From Cyanidium caldarium (lineage: Eukaryota > Rhodophyta > Bangiophyceae > Cyanidiales > Cyanidiaceae), in NCBI GenBank assembly GCA_026184775.1, contig JANCYW010000014.1:1-64000 (forward strand): a stretch of DNA of 64,000 bases, read 5' to 3'. Under the pieces are notes generated by a model that was not told the origin of the DNA, made no database searches, and was given only the letters and a program-made list of their open reading frames with translations. Below, piece by piece: positions 8,610-17,099 of the stretch. The position numbers and the translations under genes were made by a program. Positions within the stretch are counted from its first letter, which is position 1; the number at the start of each line of letters is the position of its first letter.

Positions 8610-10067
8610 TCAGCCGTGCAGGGCGTGATGGCGAGCGCGCTGAGCGTCGCGGGCGCGTTTGGCGAACACCGCCAGCGCCAGCACCGCACAATACAGGAAT
8701 GTCTCGGTGAAGAGTTCCTGAAACACCTGCATGGTGCGCTGCTGTTCGAACCAGTGCAGCGCCCGGTAGCGATAGGTCGACGGCAGATTGCCGCGCAGCA
8801 GCACCAGGAAGGAGACGACGTAAAAGCCGGTGAGCTCGGCCAGCAGCACCGGCACGCTGGTGCTGAGGCTGACGTTGCGCCGGGTGAAGCGGTCGTAGGC
8901 GCCGTCCATCTCGGTGAGGATCCATTTGGTGGCGGAGCCGATGAGCGCGGCCGACACGAGAAACACCAGGTAGCGGCTCCACGTCTCGACATCGATGTGC
9001 AGGCCGAGGCGCTCCACCGCAAACGACAGCGCCGCGGATACGGCGTCCGTGCCGGGCGCGGCGGGGAGGAGCAGGTGCACGACCGATGCCACGATTCGAT
9101 AGACACAGAAAGCGGCGAACAGACGCGAGGCCAGCGTCCAGAGGCGGCCGGTGATGGTGGCGGTGGAGGCGCGCTCCTGCTCCAGCCGCGTCACCAGTCG
9201 CGAATACACCAGAAACGTGCGTTCCAGCTGTCGCTCGGAGTGTGCAACGTTTCGGGGCGGTGCCGCGGTCAGACACTGCGCCTCCTTCTCCGCGCGCACC
9301 TGTTGCAGACACTGCATCAAGCGCTGTTCCAGCGCGTCTAATTCCCGCAGCGTGGGCGACTCACACATCCAGTCGCTCAGCCAGTCCACCACCCAACTGG
9401 CCGAGCCGACGCCCGACATGGCGGCGATGAGCACCGTGCCCAACGTGGCCACGCTCTGAAAATGCACCGTAAACCACTGCAGCGCCAGCGCACTCCACTC
9501 GGTGCTGCGTAATGTCTGTCCGACGCTCGGCAGCCACTGTGGCAGGTGCGGCAACGCGTACACCGCGCGACGACCGGCGTCGAGGGCATCGCGTACGCCG
9601 TGCAGCATGCGCGTTGGCGCGAACGCCTCCTCCGCCACCGAGGTGTGCACCTGTCGAGAGAGTCGCAGGGTGGTGTAGGCGCCCAACCGTAACAGCACCA
9701 GAAAAGCCATCTCAGCGAGAGCACTGCCCAGCAGGCAAGTCAGCGGACGGCAGCGTCGGTCCCGGAGGGAATAGTAGGCCAGCGCGAGCGGTAGCGATAG
9801 CGTCAACTGGGCCACCACGGTGTACAGCGCCACCGTCCAAACCAACAAACGCACGGCCTCGTCCATCCAGTGCAGCACCTCCAGCACAAACAGCTCGAAC
9901 AGCAACAGACATAGTGCCAGGGTGGTGGCGAACAGCTCCTGCACCCCGCGGTGCCGCGAGTAGTGGCTGCGACACAGCTGCCGCCGGAACACCAGCGTGC
10001 CCACCCGGTGAAAGGCGAGGAGAGAGAGGAGCAGGGTTAAAAAGTCAGGAAGAGAGCATGAGGGCAT
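8610..10067 (-). CDS. GPR89: Golgi pH regulator / GPR89 family membrane protein
   Basis: 485 residues from the ATG at 10067. GPHR proteins (GTG1/2 in plants) are multi-pass Golgi/ER anion channels needed for Golgi acidification. The N-terminal half has about five hydrophobic helices, then a central coiled-coil-like region of about 80 residues (LEQRLMQCLQQVRAEKEAQC...RLEQERAS). The C-terminal half carries the family block RLFAAFCVYRIVASVVHLLL, ERLGLHIDVETWSRYLVFLV, TGFYVVSFLVLLRGNLP and a last hydrophobic helix. Order and spacing match the ABA_GPCR/GPHR architecture. The gene faces the O-mannosyltransferase tail-to-tail; both products belong to the secretory pathway. Confidence 0.88.
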   Translation of the reverse strand: MPSCSLPDFLTLLLSLLAFHRVGTLVFRRQLCRSHYSRHRGVQELFATTLALCLLLFELFVLEVLHWMDEAVRLLVWTVALYTVVAQLTLSLPLALAYYSLRDRRCRPLTCLLGSALAEMAFLVLLRLGAYTTLRLSRQVHTSVAEEAFAPTRMLHGVRDALDAGRRAVYALPHLPQWLPSVGQTLRSTEWSALALQWFTVHFQSVATLGTVLIAAMSGVGSASWVVDWLSDWMCESPTLRELDALEQRLMQCLQQVRAEKEAQCLTAAPPRNVAHSERQLERTFLVYSRLVTRLEQERASTATITGRLWTLASRLFAAFCVYRIVASVVHLLLPAAPGTDAVSAALSFAVERLGLHIDVETWSRYLVFLVSAALIGSATKWILTEMDGAYDRFTRRNVSLSTSVPVLLAELTGFYVVSFLVLLRGNLPSTYRYRALHWFEQQRTMQVFQELFTETFLYCAVLALAVFAKRARDAQRARHHALHG

Positions 10068-10203
10068 AGCGGTGCCGAATGAGGTGCGCAAGGACACGCC
10101 GCAGCAGCGACCGACGACGGTTTACGCAAGCCGGCCGAGTCTCCAGGAAAAAAGTCCGGTCGCCCGCCGCCGACGTGGCGAAGACGACTCCACCGAGGCG
10201 GTA

Positions 10204-10572
10204 TCACTGCCGGGAGATGACGAAGATGACCATCATAGACACCACGACGCCGGCACCGATGGATCCTAGCAACAGGATGGTGGCGGCGTTCTCGATGTGC
10301 ACCGGGCCCACCTCCAGGGCGACCGAGTCGCTCAAAAGCCAAGCGTAGTGCGGGAGCGTGGCCACCGGCGGTAGGGCCATCCGCAGTGATATGGCGCGGC
10401 CACGAGTCGTTGGGAGTCGAGGGCTATGGCGTCGACGTGAAACGCTGACGTGCCGTGCACGTCGCACCCAGTCCGAGTTGCCGCTGGCGGCGGTTCCTCG
10501 GCCAAGGAGTGCCGCTCGCCACCCCACTCCATTCGCGCTTGCAAACCCCAGTGAACTGTGAAAACGTTGCAT
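10204..10572 (-). CDS. Small single-span membrane protein, probably organelle-targeted
   Basis: 122 residues from the ATG at 10572. The first 65 are rich in Ser, Arg and Ala and contain no acidic residue except one Asp, with an early Phe pair (MQRFHSSLGF), which resembles a plastid or mitochondrial presequence. The last 57 contain one strong transmembrane helix (AATILLLGSIGAGVVVSMMV) and end only a few residues later. An internal ATG at 10380 would give just the 58-residue membrane part. Not recognised; a small photosynthetic or respiratory complex subunit would fit the shape, but nothing proves it. Confidence 0.5.
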   Translation of the reverse strand: MQRFHSSLGFASANGVGWRAALLGRGTAASGNSDWVRRARHVSVSRRRHSPRLPTTRGRAISLRMALPPVATLPHYAWLLSDSVALEVGPVHIENAATILLLGSIGAGVVVSMMVIFVISRQ

Positions 10573-10866
10573 GAGGTGTGTGCGTCAATCGTGGCACTCT
10601 CGAAAGCTTGTCCTGTGCCACTCAAGCGGTTGCGCCTCGTCCCTTGTGCGAGCTGGCTGCCGCGGCCGCCCCTCGTGTCACGCCGAACCGCGTGCCGAAG
10701 TCGGCGCGCCGTGACGCTTCGCCCCTGGCGTGCCGTCGGGGAGCGGCGCAAGACGAAAAACGTCACAGAGATATGGGAATCGGGGCAGACATAACGTATA
10801 CCAGCAGTGGCTACACGCGCCTGCCACTCCATGCAGTCGGCAACAGACCGCCGCCTCTTTGCACGG

Positions 10867-13230
10867 TCAACCTCTATTGCCTTCCATGGCACGCTTCCCC
10901 GCCGATGCCGCTGCCCGTTGCGCCCGCAACTGGCTCTTCAGCGCCACCAAATAGGCCCGAATCTGCCCCACACACTCATCCAGACCGTCGGGCATGCAAC
11001 ACACGATCTTCTTGTCCACCGCCGGCGAGCTCGCCGCCCGAAACTCGAACACCACCAGGTCGCGGCGCTCTTTCCGAAACACGATGCGTCGCAGCTGCAG
11101 CAGGGCGCGCCCCGACTTGATGCGGAACACGGTGTTGCGGGCGCGATCCGGCGCCAACACGAACAGCGCTCGCCGTGTCACCCCCAGGTACCGCTTCACG
11201 AACGCGTTGCTCTTGCGCTGAAATTTCAGACACGGATACAGCTGCAGCCGTCGCAGCGTCAGCGGCGATGCCAAATCCACCCCGGTGTCTTTGGCCAGTC
11301 GCAGACGGTCGCGCTGCATCCACTCGTCCGGCGGGGCACGCGCCAACGACGCGTCGGAAGTGCGCGTGTTGCGCCACCCGAGCGCCGTCAACAGCACCCG
11401 ATCGATCTTCCACTCGGGGCGATCGACGATAGCGGCACGGTTGTTATTGGCGTGTGCCGTGGCGGCCGTCCCCCGGAGCTGTTGCGCCAACAGCACTTTG
11501 CGCCTCCGTGCCTGCAGCAGTCGCTCCGCATCATACTCCAGCGACGAGTTGTCCAGTGCGGCCAACGCCGCGAATCCGCCGGCCAGTACACAAACATACG
11601 GCACGCCGCGCTCCAGCAGCCACTGCACCAACGGATAGACGTCCAGCGCCTCCTCGTTCAGTGCCAGCTCGGTGTCCTCGTCGTCGCCGCCGCCGCCGCC
11701 GCCACCCGATCCCAACACGCATACGATCAGCCTGTCGGCAACGGCCTGCTGCAGGCGCTCCTCCGCCGTGCGCAACTCCGCGCGCGCTTCGGCCGATAGC
11801 CCAGCTTCCAGTGGTTGCTCTGGCGCTGGCGGAGCACCGCCCAAAGACTGACGCATCCTCGCATCTCGCAACGCCTCCAGGTCCACCTCCACCGCGCCGG
11901 CCACCCGTCCACAAGCTCGCTCTTGTCGCGCCCGGCAATCCACCAAACAACACGGCGGTATGGCAATGGACAGGCGCCCATCCAATCTCCCCGCAGATGG
12001 CGGCGTATATCGCGATAGCGCCTCCCGCGCGTCCATCTGCAGACACCAACCTGCCAACAAGCTCCGCGCCTCTGGCGAGCCCTCCCCAAACACCTCCTGA
12101 CGCAGCGCCTCGGTGAAACTGCGCGGCGTGCGCCGCATCAGCTTGTCGGCCCACTGCCACGCCGCCTGCACTTCGGTACGGGTGCGCAGCGCCAGCTGCA
12201 TCAGCAGCTCCGGCAGTCGCGCCTCGTTGGCCATCAGCACGCTCTGCCGATTGGACACCAGCATTACCAACGCGAAAAACACCACCCGCACCGGGTCGCC
12301 GTCCAGCAGCAGCGCATCCCACAGCGCCAAAACCGCCTCCACCACAAAGTTGTGCGCAAACAGCGTCACGAACCAGCTGGTGGTGTACATGTCGGGCGTC
12401 AGCGAATGTCGCGTCAGGTGCGCTGCCAGCTCCGGGTCGTGGTACGCCAGCAGCCGCGCGTACGCCCGAAACACCTGCTTCAGCTTGACAAACGGCTGGG
12501 ACACCTCCTGTAGAGCGAACGGGAGGTAGGCCTCCACGAACGCCGCAAACATGTCGTAACGAGAATCCGCCCCAGCATCCGCTTCGGGCGCGGGCAGCAA
12601 CAGAAAGACGGCCGCCACCTCGTTCAACCCCTGAATGTAGGGCACGCGACGGCTGGCGCAGAACACCCGCAGCCAGCGGCACAGCTGTTGCCGGGTGCGC
12701 TCATCCTCAAAAGCTTGCAGTCCTCGCCGGGTCCTCTCCGCATCCCGCTCGATGATCTCGTATGTCTCCTCCAGGTCTGGCTGCAGCGCCTCCACCTCGG
12801 CAGTATGATTGACGGTGGCGTTGGCGCTACCTGCGTTGTTGTTCTCATTTTCCACTGGCGCGTCCTGCACGGCATCATATTCTGAGCCGCGCGCCCCCGC
12901 CACGTCCAGCGCCAGCAACATGGACTCGTCGGACACACCGGTCGGCACCGTCTCCCCTGCCATCCCCGCATCTCGTTCATATGTGGGCGCTGGACACTGC
13001 AGCAACTCGTGCCATATTCGTCGCCGCAGCCGATGCGGCACAATACCGCCAGTGACCTCGACTACCGCCTCCTGCAAACGTTGCCGCAACGCACTGCCGC
13101 TGGGCCGCTCCCGCCTGCCGCCCGTCGCATCACTCCGCGACGCCTCCACCGTGTCCAAAATCGACTGCACTTCCACCACCTTTGCATCGCTCAGTGTCTC
13201 TGGAGAGCACTCTTGCTCCACGAAACCCAT
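10867..13230 (-). CDS. TBC1D23: TBC1D23-like protein (TBC + rhodanese + C-terminal PH-like)
   Basis: 787 residues. Domains in order: a TBC Rab-GAP domain (about 60-370), a rhodanese-like domain (about 400-560, with PPCCLVDCRARQERACG and VYPLVQWLLERGVPYVCVLAGG), and a C-terminal PH/GRAM-like region (about 680-775, CLKFQRKSNAFVKRYLGVTR). This order is that of TBC1D23, which links endosome-derived vesicles to trans-Golgi golgins. The TBC domain has an arginine-finger motif (IERDAERT, ~160-167) and a glutamine-finger motif (YIQG, ~198-201), whereas animal TBC1D23 is described as lacking them. A poly-Gly/acidic linker interrupts the rhodanese domain. The start is the ATG at 13230; the frame runs on upstream only as antisense of the V-ATPase gene. 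Confidence 0.85.
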   Translation of the reverse strand: MGFVEQECSPETLSDAKVVEVQSILDTVEASRSDATGGRRERPSGSALRQRLQEAVVEVTGGIVPHRLRRRIWHELLQCPAPTYERDAGMAGETVPTGVSDESMLLALDVAGARGSEYDAVQDAPVENENNNAGSANATVNHTAEVEALQPDLEETYEIIERDAERTRRGLQAFEDERTRQQLCRWLRVFCASRRVPYIQGLNEVAAVFLLLPAPEADAGADSRYDMFAAFVEAYLPFALQEVSQPFVKLKQVFRAYARLLAYHDPELAAHLTRHSLTPDMYTTSWFVTLFAHNFVVEAVLALWDALLLDGDPVRVVFFALVMLVSNRQSVLMANEARLPELLMQLALRTRTEVQAAWQWADKLMRRTPRSFTEALRQEVFGEGSPEARSLLAGWCLQMDAREALSRYTPPSAGRLDGRLSIAIPPCCLVDCRARQERACGRVAGAVEVDLEALRDARMRQSLGGAPPAPEQPLEAGLSAEARAELRTAEERLQQAVADRLIVCVLGSGGGGGGGDDEDTELALNEEALDVYPLVQWLLERGVPYVCVLAGGFAALAALDNSSLEYDAERLLQARRRKVLLAQQLRGTAATAHANNNRAAIVDRPEWKIDRVLLTALGWRNTRTSDASLARAPPDEWMQRDRLRLAKDTGVDLASPLTLRRLQLYPCLKFQRKSNAFVKRYLGVTRRALFVLAPDRARNTVFRIKSGRALLQLRRIVFRKERRDLVVFEFRAASSPAVDKKIVCCMPDGLDECVGQIRAYLVALKSQLRAQRAAASAGKRAMEGNRG

Positions 13231-13410
13231 TCCCTGAAGGTGAGATTTATGACAGCATGGCGCCACGCTCAGCCGGCCGCCGCCAGCTGCCGAGACGCGC
13301 GTGCCGGTCACTCCGCGCGGGGACACGGAAACGCGTTCCGAGAGCAGACGGCTGCGGGTGTGGAGGCTGGCAACACGCCTGCCCGCTCCTCGCACACGCA
13401 TCTCCACACC

Positions 13411-14163
13411 ATGAACGATGCTCAGGTGCAACAGCAGATCCAACAGATGGTGTCTTTCATTCGTCAGGATGCGGAGGAGAAGATCAACGAGTTGGAGGTC
13501 AAGGCAGAGGAGGAGTTCAATATCCGCAAGCTGAAGACCATCGAGGAGCAGTGTGAGAAGATCCGCGCCGAGTACGCCCGCAAGATGCGGCAGGCGGAGG
13601 CGGGGCAACGAATATCCTACTCGGCGGGGTTGAACGCGGCGCGTCTGCGGGTGTTGAAGGAGCGGGAGACCGGTTTGCGGCAGGTGTACGAGGAGGTGCG
13701 CGAGCGGCTGCTGCGGGCGAGTGCAGAGGCGCCCGAGCGGTATCGGGCGTTGTTGTTGGAGTTGATGGCGCAGGGCATCTTTCTGATGCGCCAAGAGGGC
13801 AAGATGATGGCGCGGGTGCGGCCACAAGATGCGGCACTGGCCGAGTCGCTGCTCTCGGCGGCGCTGCAACGACATGATGCCATACAGCAAGCGGTGGAGG
13901 AGGCACAACGCCGAGAGGAAGGCGGCGAAGAGTGCGTCACGGTAGATGGCGCGTCTGAGGCCGTGCAAGTGTCGGTAGACCGGCAGATGCACCTCAGCAA
14001 GGAATCCGCCGGCGGGGTGTTGCTCATCAGCGCCGACGGCAAGGTTCAGTGCGACAATACCCTGGAGATTCGACTGGATATCGCCTACCAGCAGAGTTTG
14101 CCCCACCTGCGCCAGTTGTTATTTGGCGACACCAGCGCCTTGCAAGCCGATGGCGCGTTGTGA
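13411..14163 (+). CDS. VMA4: V-type proton ATPase subunit E
   Basis: 250 residues. Subunit E forms the peripheral stalk of the vacuolar H+-ATPase with subunit G. Family features: N-terminal amphipathic start MNDAQVQQQIQQMVSFIRQ, followed by DAEEKINELEVKAEEEFNI, a long coiled coil to about residue 110, and the C-terminal globular domain with GGVLLISADGKVQCDNTLE and RLDIAYQQSLPHLRQLLFG. Length matches the usual 225-250. The gene is divergent from the TBC1D23-like gene; the two ATGs are 180 bases apart, implying a shared promoter region. In an acidophile this enzyme would be central to vacuolar and cytosolic pH control. Confidence 0.97.
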   Translation: MNDAQVQQQIQQMVSFIRQDAEEKINELEVKAEEEFNIRKLKTIEEQCEKIRAEYARKMRQAEAGQRISYSAGLNAARLRVLKERETGLRQVYEEVRERLLRASAEAPERYRALLLELMAQGIFLMRQEGKMMARVRPQDAALAESLLSAALQRHDAIQQAVEEAQRREEGGEECVTVDGASEAVQVSVDRQMHLSKESAGGVLLISADGKVQCDNTLEIRLDIAYQQSLPHLRQLLFGDTSALQADGAL

Positions 14164-14291
14164 AGTAAACCGCGTGGATGGCTGCGGCGGCCTGTCCTCG
14201 CTCGACCGGATTGCCGCGAAAATGGCATTGCGGCACCGCGTTGTGCGCTTGCGTGCTGGAGGGCGTGTTCGGGTCCGCATGGGGCGAGTCG

Positions 14292-15992
14292 ATGCGACCG
14301 ATAAGATACTATTTTGGGGACAGAGAAGCACCTCGTAGAGAGGAGAATGAAAAGCGTACGGCGACGTCTGAGGTGTCCAAGTCTCGGGGCGGGAAGCGTC
14401 CGTGCAAGGGCAGCACTGGCCCGCCCACCGCGAAGCGGCGCATGCGGCGCCGAGGCGAGTCGGCCGCGGCCGGCAGTGCCGTACAGCTGAGTGTGTGGAA
14501 ATGGCCGGTGACTGATCCATCAGGGGGAGAAGGCGGGAAAGTGGCGACATTTGGCGTAGACGCAGTGGCTCAAGTGTGTCCGGAGGATGACCTGAGTGGC
14601 GCGGTCGCCGAGTCCGTCTTGTTTCGCAAGTTTGACGCCGGCGCTGAGACCGAAGCGCTGGACGGAGAAGAGGAATGGAGTGACGCGGACATCACTGGGG
14701 GTGACGCCTCCGTGCGTAGTGGAGACGAGCCACGAAATTTACCGGTGCAGGAGGACGATGATTCGCCAGCACCCTCGACGTCGGCGTCACCCCTTGACAC
14801 AGCTGTGCGCGGGGAGGACGTGCCTACTCCCGACACCGATGCCACACACGCTCACTCGCATTTCACCCTCTTCCCGCACGGCGTTCGTCTGGCAACATTG
14901 CCTGTCATGAACAAGCGACCTCGGAAGCGTCCGCGGCAACTGCCGGAACGGAGTGCGTCGCTGCCGCTGCTGTGCGCATTCCGCGGTCTGCTCACGGATA
15001 CCTCGTGGGCGCAGGCGCATCTGTCGGATCTGCTTGCCGACATCGGCGCCTGCCACGGCCACCTGCCCAATTCGCCAGCAGACCGGTGTGACCTCCGCCC
15101 GATGCAATTACGGGCGCTGCAGCGGCTCATCTCCGCAGACATCACGAAGAGCGGTACTACGGCGCCATCCTTGCTGCAATCATTCGATGCCAACAACGGA
15201 CCGCCATCGCGCCAGTCGTGCCGACCGCGACCGGCAGAATTTGTGCGAGCGTTCAGCGCCGCCCTCGTCGCCGCAACGCTGTGCAGCTCCCATCAAGCGC
15301 TTTCTCTTCGTGAGCTGCTGCAACACGCCGAGAACGCAGCACTGCTCGCTACCGATCGTTATCTACACACCTCCATCGCCTCCATGCATGCCGCGCGCCT
15401 CTTTTCTGCCGCGCTCGAGGCGCTGTCCCAGCACCAGTGGCGCCAGCACCGCACACCATTGCTATTTCGTCTCGCCTGCCACGACGCACTATGCGGCACC
15501 CTGCAGGAACAGCGCCGTCTGTTCCTCGCCATCCCCGCATTCGGCCGCAGTCGCTGGTTGCAACAGCGATGGAGCGTGGCGTTCCTGTCACGCTGGCATG
15601 CCGGACCACCCACAGCGCCCGTGGAACAGCCGCTATCCGCGGCAGTGCGAGATGCTCTGGCGGTAGACGCGGCACCGCTGATTCGTCTCGCGGCGACGTT
15701 CTTGCACCGGTCGCTCACCTCGCCCCACATCCCGCACGGCATTCTGCCACCCCATACGTGTCTCGAATGGGTGGAGAGCATCGCGTTGGCGCTGGACACG
15801 TTGCTGCTCGACCCGCCCGGCGCCACGGCCGCCACAAATGCGTCAGATGTGCGCGCCTTGGACGCGGCGGTGGCCCAACTATCCCGCGCCACCCGTCTCC
15901 TCTCCCATGCCGACGGGTATCGCGTGCGCGGCCGCCTGCCCGTCTTGCGCCGCAAGTTGCAAGATTGGCATGCATTATTAGAGACCGAATAG
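14292..15992 (+). CDS. Unknown nuclear-type protein with N-terminal PIP-box-like motif
   Basis: 566 residues from the ATG at 14292. An in-frame ATG at 14178 would add 38 residues but lies only 14 bases after the V-ATPase E stop. The protein begins MRPIRYYFGD, close to a PCNA-interacting PIP box (hydrophobic at position 4, aromatics at 7 and 8) but with Met instead of Gln at position 1. Basic clusters resembling nuclear localisation signals follow (GGKRPCKG, AKRRMRRRG). Then comes an acidic, Ser/Thr-rich disordered region to about residue 230, a second basic patch (MNKRPRKRPRQ), and a helical C-terminal domain of about 330 residues. I do not recognise the domain; a replication or chromatin role is only a guess. 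Confidence 0.7.
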   Translation: MRPIRYYFGDREAPRREENEKRTATSEVSKSRGGKRPCKGSTGPPTAKRRMRRRGESAAAGSAVQLSVWKWPVTDPSGGEGGKVATFGVDAVAQVCPEDDLSGAVAESVLFRKFDAGAETEALDGEEEWSDADITGGDASVRSGDEPRNLPVQEDDDSPAPSTSASPLDTAVRGEDVPTPDTDATHAHSHFTLFPHGVRLATLPVMNKRPRKRPRQLPERSASLPLLCAFRGLLTDTSWAQAHLSDLLADIGACHGHLPNSPADRCDLRPMQLRALQRLISADITKSGTTAPSLLQSFDANNGPPSRQSCRPRPAEFVRAFSAALVAATLCSSHQALSLRELLQHAENAALLATDRYLHTSIASMHAARLFSAALEALSQHQWRQHRTPLLFRLACHDALCGTLQEQRRLFLAIPAFGRSRWLQQRWSVAFLSRWHAGPPTAPVEQPLSAAVRDALAVDAAPLIRLAATFLHRSLTSPHIPHGILPPHTCLEWVESIALALDTLLLDPPGATAATNASDVRALDAAVAQLSRATRLLSHADGYRVRGRLPVLRRKLQDWHALLETE

Positions 15993-16011
15993 CGTCTCGC
16001 TCGGTATCTCT

Positions 16012-16707
16012 TCACAACTCGATGACCACCAGCGCCAAAAAGATAAACGCCGACAGGGCGAATATCGCCAGCAGACTGAACGACAAGCGCAACACAAACG
16101 CCAGCATGCTCCACGCCACTTTGCCAAACGCCAGCAGCGCCAGCAAAGCAAACAGCCCCCAACCCAATCTCTCCAGTATGCCGCGCCGACGCTGTTGCGG
16201 CGACTCGCCTAGAGAGGCACTTTGGCGACCGGGCGGTGTATAGTTACCCACGGCGGGCTGCAACCCCGGCGGCACAATATCGTCCAAATCATCCTCCTCA
16301 TCATCATCATCATCGCCGTCGTCGTCGTCATACACCTCTGCCTCTTGGACGTACCCGCCCACCGATCCCGACGGCCGCGTGGAGGCGTCTCGTCGCTGCT
16401 CCGCCTCACCCAGACCCAACGCGGTGGCCACCTCAGCCCACTCCAGCCCCTCGAACAGTCTGCCCTGCCCTTGTAAGCGAAACTTACCAAGGCGCTCTCG
16501 CAGCCGCCGCAATAGGTACCGCTGCAAAAAGTTGAGTCCGTCGCTGGGACGCTTCTCCGGTGGCAAAGCGCCACCCTGCTGTGCCACAAGGGGCGAACGC
16601 CGCCGGCAGCGCCTCGGACAGCCGTTCTGGCAGTCCTCAGGGCGGCTGCCCCGAGACGTTCGTCGACTCGCCAGCGCCGGTGTCTGAAACGCCAGCGCGA
16701 AAGACAT
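16012..16707 (-). CDS. Putative plastid membrane protein, unknown
   Basis: 231 residues from the ATG at 16707. The N-terminus (MSFALAFQTPALASRRTS) has the early Phe and the Ser/Arg/Ala composition of red-algal plastid transit peptides. Next is a conserved-looking soluble part (LNFLQRYLLRRLRERLGKF, GLEWAEVATALGLGEAE), an Asp run in which 21 of about 25 residues are acidic, and two adjacent hydrophobic helices at the C-terminus (WGLFALLALLAFGKVAWSML and FSLLAIFALSAFIFLALVV). No family recognised. Its stop lies 19 bases from the stop of the convergent upstream neighbour. Confidence 0.65.
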   Translation of the reverse strand: MSFALAFQTPALASRRTSRGSRPEDCQNGCPRRCRRRSPLVAQQGGALPPEKRPSDGLNFLQRYLLRRLRERLGKFRLQGQGRLFEGLEWAEVATALGLGEAEQRRDASTRPSGSVGGYVQEAEVYDDDDGDDDDDEEDDLDDIVPPGLQPAVGNYTPPGRQSASLGESPQQRRRGILERLGWGLFALLALLAFGKVAWSMLAFVLRLSFSLLAIFALSAFIFLALVVIEL

Positions 16708-17099
16708 GGCACGCACGTATTTTACAACTTCCTGGCGCTTGTGATTACATCAGCGACAGCCGCGCCGCTCTCGCTAGACAGCTGCGGCAACCCGAGCGTC
16801 TCACGTGCACTCGACCCGGACGGAAACGCGCCCGCGAGAACGAGGTCGTCTCTCACCCGAGCATCACCTGCATTCTCGCAGCAGATTCTTTCTTTATCGA
16901 CCTCCACACGTTTTCCATACCACCACAGCGGCACCAACACGTCCACCACTACGCGAACGGATGCGCGCTCACTTTTCCCTGCGCTGGCAGGGACGGTCCT
17001 CGATACCCGCGCATCCGACAGCGGTGTCCATCGCTCACGCGCTCCCCTCCACCTCCGGTTCCCGTTGCGCTGGCAACGTTGCTCCCTCCAGGCCCTGCC

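Noticed and set aside
13231-14106. N-terminal extension of the TBC1D23-like frame by 292 codons
   Set aside because: That part is exactly antisense to the V-ATPase subunit E gene and reads as Leu/Arg/His-rich shadow sequence.
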